A DNA stretch of 32,769 bases from JALYUA01 sp038203955 (GCA_038203955.1 JBBRDK010000038.1:1-32769); one strand, 5' to 3'. Numbered from the stretch's first letter, positions 1 through 7,678 are shown. The notes: generated from the sequence alone by a model not told the origin. Program-made: numbers and translations.

Positions 1-687
1 GTCCGCTGGCTCGGGTATGCGGCGCTCGCGGCCGTCGTCGCGCAGGGGGTCCTCGGCGGTTTGACCGTCCTGTTCCTGCTGCCGACGGCCATCTCCGTCG
101 CGCACGCCTGCCTCGCCCAGACGTTCTTCTGCCTCGTCGTGACTCTCGCCGTGGTCACCTCCCCCCGCTGGCGGGATGGCCGCGTCGCGGCGCGCTCGGG
201 CGTCAGCCGGATCGGCGCCGTGACCGTCGCCGCGATTTTTCTGCAGCTCCTGATCGGCGCCGTCATGCGTCATGACAAGGCGGGCCTCGCGATTCCCGAC
301 TTTCCCCTCGCGCTCGGGCGGATCATCCCGCCAATCCACTCCTTCGCGGTTGCCATCCACTATGCGCACCGCGTCTGGGCGCTCGCGGTGGCGGGGCTGG
401 TCATCGCCTGCCTGGTCTCTGCCGTACGGTCCGGCCGTCCGGGCCTCATCGGAACCGGCATCGGTCTCGCCCTGCTCGTGGCCGTGCAGATCGCGCTCGG
501 CGCCGCGACCATTCTCACGGGGAAGGCGGTCTCCGTGGCCACGGCCCACGTGGCGACCGGCGCCCTCCTCCTCGCGACGGCGCTCGGTTTAACCCTCGGG
601 TCCCGGAGGGTTCCTCTGCCTCGCGCCGGAACCCGGACCGGAGCCGAGCTCCCCGCGGGGGCCCGTGGAGCAATGGCGTGGAAGTAG
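1..687 (+). CDS. ctaA: Haem A synthase, COX15/CtaA family (5' partial)
   Basis: Integral membrane enzyme that oxidises the C8 methyl of haem O to give haem A for aa3-type oxidases. The reading frame is open from base 1, so the N-terminal half lies outside the window; 228 residues remain. Visible family features are the segment GVLGGLTVLFLLPTAISVAH, then HYAHRVWALAV and ATAHVATGALLLA, which supply conserved haem-ligand-type histidines, with about five hydrophobic helices in this part. The stop overlaps the GTG of ctaB by 10 bp, so the two haem-modifying enzymes are translationally linked. The C-terminal tail after the last helix is Arg/Pro/Gly-rich and probably unstructured. Assignment is by recognised motifs and by the neighbouring ctaB and oxidase genes. 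Confidence 0.9.
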   Translation, partial: VRWLGYAALAAVVAQGVLGGLTVLFLLPTAISVAHACLAQTFFCLVVTLAVVTSPRWRDGRVAARSGVSRIGAVTVAAIFLQLLIGAVMRHDKAGLAIPDFPLALGRIIPPIHSFAVAIHYAHRVWALAVAGLVIACLVSAVRSGRPGLIGTGIGLALLVAVQIALGAATILTGKAVSVATAHVATGALLLATALGLTLGSRRVPLPRAGTRTGAELPAGARGAMAWK

Positions 688-1559
688 TTCCGGGCGCCAC
701 GCTCGCGGCGGCGCCGGCACGGGCGAACGACTACCTGGAGCTCGCCAAGCCCCGCATCACGTTTCTCGTCGTGATCACCGCGGCCGTCGGATATGCCGTC
801 GGACCCGGACACTTCGATCCGGCGGTTTTCTTAGCCCTCGTCATCGGAACGGCGTTCGTCTCGGGCGGCGCGTCGGCGCTCAACCAGTATCGGGAGCGCG
901 ACACGGACGCCTTGATGGACCGCACGCGGAATCGTCCCGTCCCGGCCGGACGCATCGCGGCGGCGGATGCGCGAGCCTTCGGTCTCGTTCTGTGCGGCGG
1001 CGGCCTGGCGTTGCTGTTCTCCGCGGCGCCGCTTGCCGCCGGGCTCGGCCTCGCGGCACTCGGCAGCTACGTGCTCGTCTACACGCCGATGAAGCGCCTG
1101 TCTTCGCTGTGCACGGTCGTGGGCGCGATCCCGGGGGCACTGCCGCCGATGATGGGATGGGCCGCGAGCCGGGGGACCCTCGACGCCGGAGCGTGGGCCC
1201 TGTTTGCGATCCTCTTTTTCTGGCAGCTCCCGCACTTTCTGGCGATCGGGTGGATGTTCCGGGACGACTATGCCCGCGGTGGATTTCCCATGCTGACCGT
1301 CACCGACCGTGACGGTTCCTCCACGGGGCGGCAGATGGTGCTGTATTCGGCGGCCCTTCTTCCCGTGACCCTCTTCGCGGGAGCCCTGGTCTCAGCGGGA
1401 CGCTTTTACCTGTGGGGAGCCGTCGTCCTCGGGCTCGTCTTCCTCGCCGGTTCGGCCAGGTTTGCCTGGGCGCGCACGCTGTCTTCCGCGCGGTGGTTGT
1501 TCCTCATTTCGATCCTGTACCTCCCGATTCTTCTCGGCCTGATGGTCCTCGACCGGTGA
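678..1559 (+). CDS. ctaB: Protohaem IX farnesyltransferase (haem O synthase), CtaB/COX10
   Basis: UbiA-superfamily membrane prenyltransferase that adds a farnesyl group to protohaem IX, making haem O, the substrate of CtaA. It is 293 residues, normal for the family. The first Asp-rich motif is NQYRERDTDALMDRT from residue 69, followed by RNRPVPAGRI; the second loop carries DDYARGGFPMLTVTD. About nine hydrophobic helices are predicted by eye. The GTG start at 678 lies inside the end of ctaA and gives the usual N-terminus leading into DYLELAKPRITFLVV. Part of the oxidase operon and certainly expressed with ctaA. Confidence 0.95.
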   Translation: MEVVPGATLAAAPARANDYLELAKPRITFLVVITAAVGYAVGPGHFDPAVFLALVIGTAFVSGGASALNQYRERDTDALMDRTRNRPVPAGRIAAADARAFGLVLCGGGLALLFSAAPLAAGLGLAALGSYVLVYTPMKRLSSLCTVVGAIPGALPPMMGWAASRGTLDAGAWALFAILFFWQLPHFLAIGWMFRDDYARGGFPMLTVTDRDGSSTGRQMVLYSAALLPVTLFAGALVSAGRFYLWGAVVLGLVFLAGSARFAWARTLSSARWLFLISILYLPILLGLMVLDR

Positions 1560-1564
1560 GCGCG

Positions 1565-1675
1565 ATGTCCGTGCCCCTTCGCAAGAACCTGACTCTCCTC
1601 TTTCTGATCCTGTTCGCGGGAGCCTTGTTTATAGGGTCGGTCCTCTTCATCCTGTCGCGGGCGCCGCGCCCCTGA
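1565..1675 (+). CDS. 36-residue single-pass membrane peptide in the oxidase operon
   Basis: A short ATG-started frame begins 5 bp after the ctaB stop and ends 16 bp before the subunit IV start. It encodes a basic N-terminus (SVPLRKN), one hydrophobic helix at about residues 9-30, and a short RAPRP tail. The arrangement (Lys/Arg before the helix, whole gap filled by the frame) suggests a real peptide and not a chance frame. I do not recognise a family. By position it could be a minor oxidase subunit or assembly peptide, as oxidases often have tiny one-helix subunits, but that is inference. There is no strong Shine-Dalgarno sequence, so translational coupling to ctaB is the likely way it would be made. 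Confidence 0.5.
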   Translation: MSVPLRKNLTLLFLILFAGALFIGSVLFILSRAPRP

Positions 1676-1691
1676 AAGGGAAGGAAACGTG

Positions 1692-2006
1692 ATGCACGAA
1701 CAGATCGAAGGTCAGCCGGTGCCCGCCGACGCCCACAAGGGGCCCAAATACATGACGATTTTCTGGTGGCTCGCCGGCTTCACCGTCTTCGAGGTCGCCT
1801 ATTCGACGATCCTGACGCCTCCGAAGGCGCTCCTGATCAGCGGGCTGGTCATTCTCGCGGGCATCAAGGCCGTTCTCGTCGCGCTTTACTTCATGCACCT
1901 GCGCTTCGAGCGCAAGACGCTCGGAATCATCTTCGCTTCGACTCTGATCCTGGGAGCCATCCTCGTGTCCGTCGGAATGGCGGAGCATTTCCTGCCGAAG
2001 CCCTGA
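1692..2006 (+). CDS. ctaF: Cytochrome c oxidase subunit IV (prokaryotic CtaF/COX4 type)
   Basis: Small membrane subunit of the haem-copper oxidase; in this family it stabilises the complex and does not take part in catalysis. The 104-residue protein has three hydrophobic helices (about residues 21-40, 46-66 and 74-94). The segment between helices 2 and 3 reads ALYFMHLRFERKTLG, typical of prokaryotic subunit IV. A purine-rich ribosome site (AAGGGAAGGA, 1677-1686) precedes ATG 1692; a GTG one codon upstream is also possible. It precedes subunit III, and a copy of the 36-bp repeat lies between the two. Confidence 0.85.
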   Translation: MHEQIEGQPVPADAHKGPKYMTIFWWLAGFTVFEVAYSTILTPPKALLISGLVILAGIKAVLVALYFMHLRFERKTLGIIFASTLILGAILVSVGMAEHFLPKP

Positions 2007-2017
2007 GGATCGGGAAA

Positions 2018-2083
2018 CGGGAGCGGGGCGACCAACGGGAGCGAGACGGCCGCGGTACTCCGCGGTCAACCAGATCGGGAATC
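2018..2083 (-). repeat. Dispersed intergenic repeat, copy A (reverse orientation)
   Basis: Reverse complement of the element also found at 17713-17779 and 19659-19729. The identical 36-bp core is 2035-2070 and contains CCGCGG-AGTA-CCGCGG. The flanks also match in part: GATT-CCGATC upstream of the core and a second CTCCCG downstream. This copy lies in the 98-bp gap between oxidase subunits IV and III, on the strand opposite to transcription. No coding role is apparent. Confidence 0.85.
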
Positions 2084-2104
2084 GAGCCGAAAAAAAGGAG
2101 TCCG

Positions 2105-2743
2105 ATGGAACATGCCGTAGCGCTCTCCGCCGCAGGGGGCCCGAGCCACGTGACCGGGCACGGGGGCGGCCACCTCGAAGAGGAATACACGACGACCGGA
2201 ATCCGGCACGACAAGATGGGCATGTGGGTTTTCCTCTGCTCCGAGGTGATGTTCTTCACGGGGCTGATCGGGTCCTACATCGTCCTTCGGTTCGCGACGC
2301 CGCTGTGGCCGGTTCCCGGCACGGTGCTGAACATCCCCCTGACCGCTTTCAACACGTTCGTCCTGATTTGCTCGTCGGTGACGATGGTGCAGGCGCTTGC
2401 CGCCGTGCAGCGCGCCGACTATCGGAAGATGAAGCTCTTTCTCTGTCTGACGGTCCTCTTCGGCGCGTTCTTTCTGTGCATCCAGGGTGTCGAGTACTGG
2501 AAGCTGCTGCACGAAGGATTCAATCCGCACGTCAGTCTCTTCGGCTCCATCTTCTTCACGACGACGGGCTTCCACGGGTTCCACGTGCTCTGCGGCGTCA
2601 TCTGCATGGCGTTCGTGACGGGGAAGGCCCTGCTCGGAAAGTACACGCAGGCCTACCACCAGGGGATCGAGACCGTCGGCCTGTACTGGCACTTCGTCGA
2701 CCTCGTCTGGATCGTCCTCTTTACGATCATCTATCTTTTTTGA
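2105..2743 (+). CDS. ctaE: Cytochrome c oxidase subunit III
   Basis: Membrane subunit of aa3-type cytochrome c oxidase that supports proton uptake and turnover stability of subunit I. The 212-residue, five-helix form is seen: KMGMWVFLCSEVMFFTGLIG starts helix 1, FFTTTGFHGFHVLCG is the strongly conserved penultimate region, and GLYWHFVDLVWIVLFTIIYLF is the typical C-terminus. The His-rich leader (about residues 1-35) is cytoplasmic. The ribosome site is very clear, AAAAAAAGGAG at 2090-2100 just before ATG 2105. Subunits I and II are not in the window and may lie upstream of ctaA. Confidence 0.95.
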   Translation: MEHAVALSAAGGPSHVTGHGGGHLEEEYTTTGIRHDKMGMWVFLCSEVMFFTGLIGSYIVLRFATPLWPVPGTVLNIPLTAFNTFVLICSSVTMVQALAAVQRADYRKMKLFLCLTVLFGAFFLCIQGVEYWKLLHEGFNPHVSLFGSIFFTTTGFHGFHVLCGVICMAFVTGKALLGKYTQAYHQGIETVGLYWHFVDLVWIVLFTIIYLF

Positions 2744-2798
2744 AAGACGCGGAGCCGCAGTCCGGGCGACTCCTGTCCGACGAGCGGGGCTCGCGTCC

Positions 2799-3239
2799 TT
2801 GAGCTTCGGCCTGATCGACGTTCCCGCCTGGAACGCGGCGTTGAATGCGGCGAGCGCGCTCTTCCTGCTTCTCGGGTATGTCGCCGTCCGGGGCGGCCGT
2901 ATCGAAACGCACCGGCGGTGGATGCTGGCCGCGGCCGTCACCTCGACCGTGTTCCTGGCGTCCTACCTCGCGTACCACGCCCGCGTGGGGTCGGTTCGGT
3001 TCACCGGGCAGGGTGCCGTCCGGACCGTCTATTTCACCATCCTGCTCACGCACACCGTCCTGGCGGTCGTCATCGTGCCCCTGGTTCTGCGCACCCTGTA
3101 CCTCGGCCTCCGCCGGCGGGACGACCGGCACCGCCGGATCGCGCGGTGGACCCTTCCTCTCTGGACCTACGTGTCGGTGACCGGCGTGGTGGTGTACTGG
3201 ATGCTTTATCGCCTTTACCCGCCGGGAGCGATCCGATAG
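2799..3239 (+). CDS. DUF420 family membrane protein (oxidase-associated)
   Basis: 146-residue protein with four hydrophobic helices and conserved-looking histidines in HRRWMLAA, YHARVG, LTHTVLAVV and HRRIARWTLPLW, the pattern of the DUF420 family. Members related to YozB/CtaM sit beside haem A synthesis and oxidase genes in Firmicutes, where they are needed for aa3-type oxidase maturation; transferring that role here is inference. The start is uncertain: TTG 2799 is the first plausible codon after the subunit III stop and puts the first helix at about residue 10. A helper in oxidase assembly or haem insertion is the best guess. Confidence 0.75.
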   Translation: MSFGLIDVPAWNAALNAASALFLLLGYVAVRGGRIETHRRWMLAAAVTSTVFLASYLAYHARVGSVRFTGQGAVRTVYFTILLTHTVLAVVIVPLVLRTLYLGLRRRDDRHRRIARWTLPLWTYVSVTGVVVYWMLYRLYPPGAIR

Positions 3240-3249
3240 GATTTTCCGC

Positions 3250-3570
3250 GTGAAGCCGCTGACCCGATTCGGCGTGGTGCTGGCCGCCGTCGTGCTCCTG
3301 CTGTGCCTCGTTCCCGTGGCCGCCGGAGCGTGTCCCCTCTGCCGGGACGCGAAGGCGGACACGGACTACGCCGGCGGAACGGCGTCTCTTCCGAACGGCT
3401 TCTATTACTCGATCCTCTTCATGGTCTGCGCGCCGTTTGCGGTCGTCGGCGGCCTCGTGACGCGGATCGTGCTCGCGCGCCGCCGCTTGAAGCTCGACGC
3501 GCCGGCCGTTCCCGCCGGAGAGGCGTCCGACGCCGCCTTCCTGCCCGGCCCCGCGGAGTCGCGGCCCTGA
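3250..3570 (+). CDS. Small exported membrane protein with CPLC motif
   Basis: 106 residues starting at GTG 3250. An N-terminal signal or anchor helix (residues 7-26) ends in VAAGACPLCRDA, so the cysteine pair C28-x-x-C31 would lie at the outer face of the membrane. A second helix (about 51-73, YYSILFMVCAPFAVVGGLV) is followed by a basic, then disordered cytoplasmic tail. I know proteins of this shape near oxidase genes in several phyla but no named function. The C-P-L-C pair could bind copper or haem, or act in thiol chemistry, during oxidase assembly; this is inference from place and motif. Confidence 0.65.
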   Translation: MKPLTRFGVVLAAVVLLLCLVPVAAGACPLCRDAKADTDYAGGTASLPNGFYYSILFMVCAPFAVVGGLVTRIVLARRRLKLDAPAVPAGEASDAAFLPGPAESRP

Positions 3571-4547
3571 CCTCGCGGCGCGCGGCGCTTCTCTTTGACG
3601 CCGTCGCGCCGCTCGCCGTGCCGGCGGCAGGCCATCCTCTGCATTCGGTCTCCCTTCCGGCCGCGGCCGGCGACGCCGAGCCGGGCGGCTGGCTCGCTCC
3701 GATCGCCCGGGACGTGGTCTCGGAATTTTCGGGCAAGGGCCTGACCGCGGAAGGACTCTCGATCTCCGTCCTCGACCTTCGCAACCCGGGTTCCGGGCTC
3801 TCCGCGTCGGTGCGTGGAGACGTCTCCTATTACCCGGCTTCGGTCGTCAAGACGTTCTACCTGGCGTATTACGCGGCGCGCAGGGAATCGGGGGCCCTGT
3901 CGGACACTCCTGAGCTCGTGCGGGCGGTCCGCGACATGGTCCGCGTGTCCTCCAACGACGCGACCGGGTTCGTCGTCGACTCGATCACGGGCACGACGTC
4001 CGGTCCCGAGATCACGGGGCCCGAGTGGGAGAGCTGGAAGGAGAAGCGCAACGCGGTCAACCGGTTCTTCGAGAAGCGCGGGTACCGGGACCTGAACGCG
4101 AATCAGAAGACGTTCTGCGAGGACGCCTACGGACGCGAACAGGCCTTCCGCGACGGAGGCCGCAACCGGAACCGGATGACGCCGGACCTCGTGGCGCGCC
4201 TCTTCGCGGAGATCGCACGCGGCGAGATCGCGGGTCCGGCCGGCACGGCCGAGATGCTGGGGCTTCTGTCGCGGGACGTCACTTCGGAGAAACCGCTCGA
4301 CGACGGAGAGCTCGAGGACGCGCGCCTCGCCGGCCACGGCCTGCCGCCGGGAGCACGCATGTGGGCCAAGTCCGGAGACGCGTACGACGTCCACCACCTG
4401 GTCGCGCGCATCGTGCTTCCGGATAGCGCCGACTTCGTCGTGGCGGTCTTCACGAAGGGCGTGAAGACGGTTCCGGACGTGATCCCCCGGGTGTACGCGA
4501 AGGTCGCGGCGCGCTTCTCCGCCTCCGCTCCGGCCCGCAAGCCGTGA
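3567..4547 (+). CDS. Serine hydrolase, class A beta-lactamase-like
   Basis: About 326 residues of the penicillin-binding/beta-lactamase fold. Visible active-site motifs are PASVVKTF (S92-x-x-K95 with the CTG 3567 start), SSND in VSSNDATGFVVD (the SDN position), and WAKSGD (KTG-like motif) near the C-terminus. The N-terminus TSRRAALLFDAVAPLAVPAAG resembles a weak signal sequence. The start is not settled: CTG 3567 overlaps the previous stop, and GTG 3618 is the next candidate. The role could be a peptidoglycan or ester hydrolase; true beta-lactam resistance is not shown. It follows the oxidase cluster on the same strand but need not be related to it. Confidence 0.75.
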   Translation: MTSRRAALLFDAVAPLAVPAAGHPLHSVSLPAAAGDAEPGGWLAPIARDVVSEFSGKGLTAEGLSISVLDLRNPGSGLSASVRGDVSYYPASVVKTFYLAYYAARRESGALSDTPELVRAVRDMVRVSSNDATGFVVDSITGTTSGPEITGPEWESWKEKRNAVNRFFEKRGYRDLNANQKTFCEDAYGREQAFRDGGRNRNRMTPDLVARLFAEIARGEIAGPAGTAEMLGLLSRDVTSEKPLDDGELEDARLAGHGLPPGARMWAKSGDAYDVHHLVARIVLPDSADFVVAVFTKGVKTVPDVIPRVYAKVAARFSASAPARKP

Positions 4548-4589
4548 GCGCGCGCCCGGATCCGGGCCCATGAGAACGCCGCGCCGGCC

Positions 4590-5258
4590 ATGACTTCCGC
4601 GCCGGCGCTGTCGCGGCTGCTCGGCGCCGCGCTCCGGGCGTATCGCCGCACGCTCTCGATCGAATTCCTGCGGCGGGACCGGTATCTGTCGCTCCAGGAG
4701 CGCGCCGTCCCGATCCTGTTCGCTCTCTGGCACGGGCGCATGTTCCTGTCGATCCAGGCCCACCGCAACGAGGACATCGTCACGATGGCCTCTCGGTCGA
4801 AGGACGGCGAGATCATCGCGCTCTGGCTCGAGCGAAACGGATACCGGGTGGCTCGCGGGTCGTCGTCGAAGGCGGGCGGGACCGCGCTGCGGGAGATGGT
4901 CCGCGAGGTTCGTCGGGGACGCCACGCCGCGCTGACGGTGGACGGTCCCCGCGGGCCGGCGCGGGTGGTGCAGCCCGGAGTCGTCGCGCTCGCGCGGCTG
5001 ACGGGCGCCTGGGTTCTTCCCATCTCTTTTTCCAGCTCGCGTCCCAGGTTTCTCGATTCCTGGGACCGCTACCTGCTGCCCCTGCCGCTGTCCCGCAACG
5101 TCGTCGCCTACGGAGATCCTTTTCCGATCCCCCGCGAGCTCTCCGACGAGGCGGCGGCCGCCCGCATCGCGACGGCTCTGGACGCGGTCACGGCCGAAGC
5201 CGACGCCGCGGCGGGGCGCCGCAAGCGAGCCCTGTCCTCGGCATCCCCTCTCGGGTAA
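4590..5258 (+). CDS. Lysophospholipid acyltransferase-like protein, DUF374
   Basis: 222-residue protein of the DUF374 group of the LPLAT acyltransferase superfamily, inner-membrane associated and likely to act in lipid or lipid A acylation. Motifs in order: ALWHGR (H48, in the place of the catalytic HxxxxD region), SRSKDGEIIALWLERNGY (69-86), RGSSSKAGGTALREM (89-103) and TVDGPRGPARVVQPGVV (117-133). The final 13 residues (RRKRALSSASPLG) and the stop codon lie within the first copy of an 84-bp tandem repeat, so the original C-terminus has probably been replaced. It has no close operon partner; the next gene converges from the other strand. Confidence 0.8.
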   Translation: MTSAPALSRLLGAALRAYRRTLSIEFLRRDRYLSLQERAVPILFALWHGRMFLSIQAHRNEDIVTMASRSKDGEIIALWLERNGYRVARGSSSKAGGTALREMVREVRRGRHAALTVDGPRGPARVVQPGVVALARLTGAWVLPISFSSSRPRFLDSWDRYLLPLPLSRNVVAYGDPFPIPRELSDEAAAARIATALDAVTAEADAAAGRRKRALSSASPLG

Positions 5259-5384
5259 GTGCTGCCCCTCACCCCGACCCTCTCCCCCGGCGCGCGGGGA
5301 CGCCGTAAGCGAGCCATGTCTTCGGCATCTCCTTTCGGGTAAGTGCCGCCCCTCACCCCGACCCTCTCCCCCGGCGCGCGGGGA
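5217..5384. repeat. 84-bp direct tandem duplication carrying a REP-like palindrome
   Basis: Two copies (5217-5300, 5301-5384) differ at only a few positions. Each starts with CGCCG(C/T)AAGCGAGCC, includes a TAA stop after a TCGGG motif, and ends in CCTCACCCCGACCCTC and a C-tract/GGCGCGC/G-tract hairpin arm. The hairpin is complete only after copy 2, where CCCTCTCCCC pairs with GGGGAGAGGG around a GC-rich loop. Since 84 bp is 28 codons, copy 2 would encode the same RRKRA-SSASP-G-stop tail as copy 1. Sequences of the CCCTCACCCC...GGGGAGAGG kind are widespread intergenic repeats in bacteria. Confidence 0.85.
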
Positions 5385-5421
5385 GAGGGGGGAAGCCTCG
5401 GATGCCACCCCACTTTCGAAG

Positions 5422-6372
5422 TCAGTCCAGCGTTCGAACCGTCGTGAAGTGGCGGTCGAGGGCAAACCAGAACATCGGAAGCACGGGGCGCTCGTTCCCG
5501 TCGGAGGCGCACGCGCGGGGGGCCGCGAGCTCCGGCTCCCATTCGATGGTCAGGCGCTCCCCGCCGATTTCCGTCTCGATGCGCTCCCGCCGCTCGATCT
5601 GACGGGGCGTGAACGCGAGGGCTTCGTCGCCGGACGCCACGGCCAGCATTTCCTCCTTCGGCTTGTGGCGACGGTCGGACGTCTTCTCTCCGGAGACGCC
5701 CTGCATCGGCGAGATGCGGTAGATCTTCATCAGGATCGGGGCCGTGGTCTTTTCTCCGAGGTCGAGGTAGAGCGAATCCGGATGCGCTTCCCTCCATCGG
5801 TCGCCCCGCGTCACGACGGCCGCGATCCCCGAGAGCCGCTCGCCTCCGAGGGGTCCCGCCAGAGCGACGCCGGTTGCCGCGGACCAGTACGTCCCCGTCT
5901 CCCTATCCCGGAAAACGAGGGTGTCGCGCCATAGAGCGCCGGTGCTTTCGAAGAGGAGCGTTCGGCCGCGGAGCCGGCGGTTCCACACGGCCGCGACGCC
6001 GGTGAGAGCACAGCGCACGACGACGTAGGAGGCGTCTCCCATCTCGTCGTTGACGATCTCGAAGCGGTCGAGAAGCCCCAGCGGATACGCGCGCGCTCCG
6101 CCCGGGAGGACGAGCCCGAGGATCCGGTCGTTCCCATCCGGAGACCGCGTGTGATGCGCGAGCGGCACCATCGTCGCGCGATCGACACTCCGGAAATCGG
6201 CGGCCGGTGCCATCTGAACGAGCGGATCTCCCGCCACGACCGCCACTCTTGGACTGTCCCGGTAACGGTGCGCGAAGCATCCGGACGCGAGAGCGAGCGC
6301 CGCCAGCCCCGGCAGCAGCGACGGGAGAATCTTTCCCCGGCTGTTTTCACTTCCTCTGTTCACCGTCTTCAC
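5422..6372 (-). CDS. DUF3179-domain lipoprotein
   Basis: About 316 residues. The N-terminus has a basic start, hydrophobic ILPSLLPGLAALALASGC and a lipobox ending at C32, so the protein is probably a lipoprotein outside the inner membrane. The body is a DUF3179 domain: ARAYPLGLLDRFEIVNDEMG, CALTGVAAVWNRRL, LLFESTGALWRDTLVFRDRE and TGTYWSAATGVALAGPLGGE. The biochemical role of DUF3179 is unknown. GTG 6372 was chosen; GTG 6363 is equally possible, since no clear ribosome site decides. It converges on the DUF374 gene, with the tandem repeat in the 163-bp gap between them. Confidence 0.8.
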   Translation of the reverse strand: MKTVNRGSENSRGKILPSLLPGLAALALASGCFAHRYRDSPRVAVVAGDPLVQMAPAADFRSVDRATMVPLAHHTRSPDGNDRILGLVLPGGARAYPLGLLDRFEIVNDEMGDASYVVVRCALTGVAAVWNRRLRGRTLLFESTGALWRDTLVFRDRETGTYWSAATGVALAGPLGGERLSGIAAVVTRGDRWREAHPDSLYLDLGEKTTAPILMKIYRISPMQGVSGEKTSDRRHKPKEEMLAVASGDEALAFTPRQIERRERIETEIGGERLTIEWEPELAAPRACASDGNERPVLPMFWFALDRHFTTVRTLD

Positions 6373-6469
6373 GGTACACGAACCCGGCCATCGCAGACCG
6401 GTCGCCGGTTCGAGATGACGTGCGGACCCCTCGCCGGCGAATCCGCCGGGACACCTGTGCGCAACGGGT

Positions 6470-6508
6470 CCCCTCACCCCAACCTTTCCCCGAGCGAGGG
6501 GAGAGGGG
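6470..6508. repeat. REP-like palindrome of the CCCTCACCCC class
   Basis: The element starts CCCCTCACCCCAACC and folds as a 9-bp stem, CCTTTCCCC (6483-6491) with GGGGAGAGG (6498-6506), around a 6-nt loop, with one G-T wobble. It is related in sequence to the element at 5270-5384. It lies in the 163-bp gap between the DUF3179 gene start and the mqnE stop, 28 bp past the mqnE end, and could act as a transcript-end structure for mqnE. Confidence 0.75.
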
Positions 6509-6535
6509 AGGAGGCGCAGCAGCGCCCACGACGTT

Positions 6536-7678
6536 TTAGACGACTGCGTGCTCGGCGGCGACGACAGAGGCGGCGGCTCTCTCGCGAACGACGCGCCGGT
6601 ACGTCGAGTCCCGTTCGAAGGGCTCGCGGCCCGACTCGCGGATCATCCGCTCGAAATCGGCGCGCGTCATTCCCGAGGCCGTGGTCGCCCCGGCCGCGTG
6701 GGTGATCGTCTCGTCCACGACGGTTCCCACCAGGTCGTCGGCGCCGAAGAAGAGGGCGATCTGCGCGAGCTTCGTTCCGATCTGGATCCAGTACGCCTTC
6801 ACGTGCGGGACGTTGTCGAGGAGCAGTCGCGAGGCCGCGATCACCCGCAGGTCGAGCTGGCCGGACGTCTCGGGCAGGTGCGCCAGCGGCGTGTTCTCGG
6901 GATGGAAGGCAAGCGGGATCAAACCCGTAAATCCTCCCGTCTCGTCCTGGAGCGTCCGCAGACGAAGCAGGTGATCCACGCGGTCTTCCGCGGTCTCGAC
7001 GCTTCCGTACAGCATCGTCGCGTTCGTGCGCACGCCCTGGAGGTGGCACTCACGGGCGATCGACAGCCATTCCTCGCCGGTGATCTTGTTCGTGCAGATG
7101 ACGTCGCGCACGCGCTTCTCGAAGATCTCAGCGCCGCCGCCGGGGCAGGAGTCCATCCCCGCGGCCTTCAGGTCCCGGATGGTTTCCGGAATGGATTTCT
7201 TCCCGATCCGCGCGATCCAGTCGAGCTCGACCATGGTCCACGCCTTCAAGTGGACGGCGGGGTAGCGCTCCTTCAAAGCCCGCATCAGGCCCGTGTAGTA
7301 CTCGAACGGCCACGTCGGGTGGAGTCCTCCGACGATGTGAAACTCCGTCACGGCCTCGGAGTACCCCTTGCCGGCCTCCTCGACGACCTCGGCGATCCCC
7401 ATCTCGTAGCCGCCGGGCTCGTTGACCTTTTTCGCCCAGGCGCAGAGCGCGCAGTCGACCCAGCAGAGGTTCGTGGGATTCAGGTACCGGTTGACGTTGT
7501 AGTAGGCCACGTTTCCGTGACGCTTCTCCCGGACGTGGTTGGCCAGGCGCCCGAGCCCGAGAAAATCCCGTGTCGAGAAGAGCGCGACCCCGTCGTCGAA
7601 GGAGAGCCGCTCGCTCCCGAAAACCTTGCGCGCGATCGGAGCGAGGTCGGACCCGCCGAAGGACTCCAGGCCGCTCAC
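6536..7678 (-). CDS. mqnE: Aminodeoxyfutalosine synthase (radical SAM), MqnE
   Basis: Radical SAM enzyme of the futalosine menaquinone route that joins the enolpyruvyl benzoate intermediate to S-adenosylmethionine, giving aminodeoxyfutalosine. It has 380 residues, normal for MqnE. The cluster motif is C72-x3-C76-x2-C79 in NPTNLCWVDCALCAWAKK; then FHIVGGLHPTWPFEYY, GMDSCPGGGAEIF, LAQIALFFGADDLVGTV, and the MqnE-type end ITHAAGATTASGMTR plus SGREPFERDSTYRRV. GTG 7678 overlaps the stop of the upstream small gene by 4 nt. MqnC was the alternative, but the C-terminus fits MqnE better. Other mqn genes are not in the window. The host therefore probably makes menaquinone, alongside a cytochrome c oxidase. 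Confidence 0.88.
   Translation of the reverse strand: MSGLESFGGSDLAPIARKVFGSERLSFDDGVALFSTRDFLGLGRLANHVREKRHGNVAYYNVNRYLNPTNLCWVDCALCAWAKKVNEPGGYEMGIAEVVEEAGKGYSEAVTEFHIVGGLHPTWPFEYYTGLMRALKERYPAVHLKAWTMVELDWIARIGKKSIPETIRDLKAAGMDSCPGGGAEIFEKRVRDVICTNKITGEEWLSIARECHLQGVRTNATMLYGSVETAEDRVDHLLRLRTLQDETGGFTGLIPLAFHPENTPLAHLPETSGQLDLRVIAASRLLLDNVPHVKAYWIQIGTKLAQIALFFGADDLVGTVVDETITHAAGATTASGMTRADFERMIRESGREPFERDSTYRRVVRERAAASVVAAEHAVV

Noticed and set aside
3567..4547. Antibiotic-resistance beta-lactamase
   Set aside because: The SxxK, SSND and KSG motifs only show the fold. No clear Glu166-type omega-loop signature could be assigned, and the family includes many non-resistance hydrolases.
5270..5384. 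Intrinsic terminator after the DUF374 gene
   Set aside because: The hairpin is strong but no T-tract follows on either strand; better explained as a REP-like palindrome.
3405..5465. Long minus-strand open frame opposite the serine hydrolase and the acyltransferase
   Set aside because: Both plus-strand genes carry clear active-site motifs; the antisense product has only low-complexity composition.
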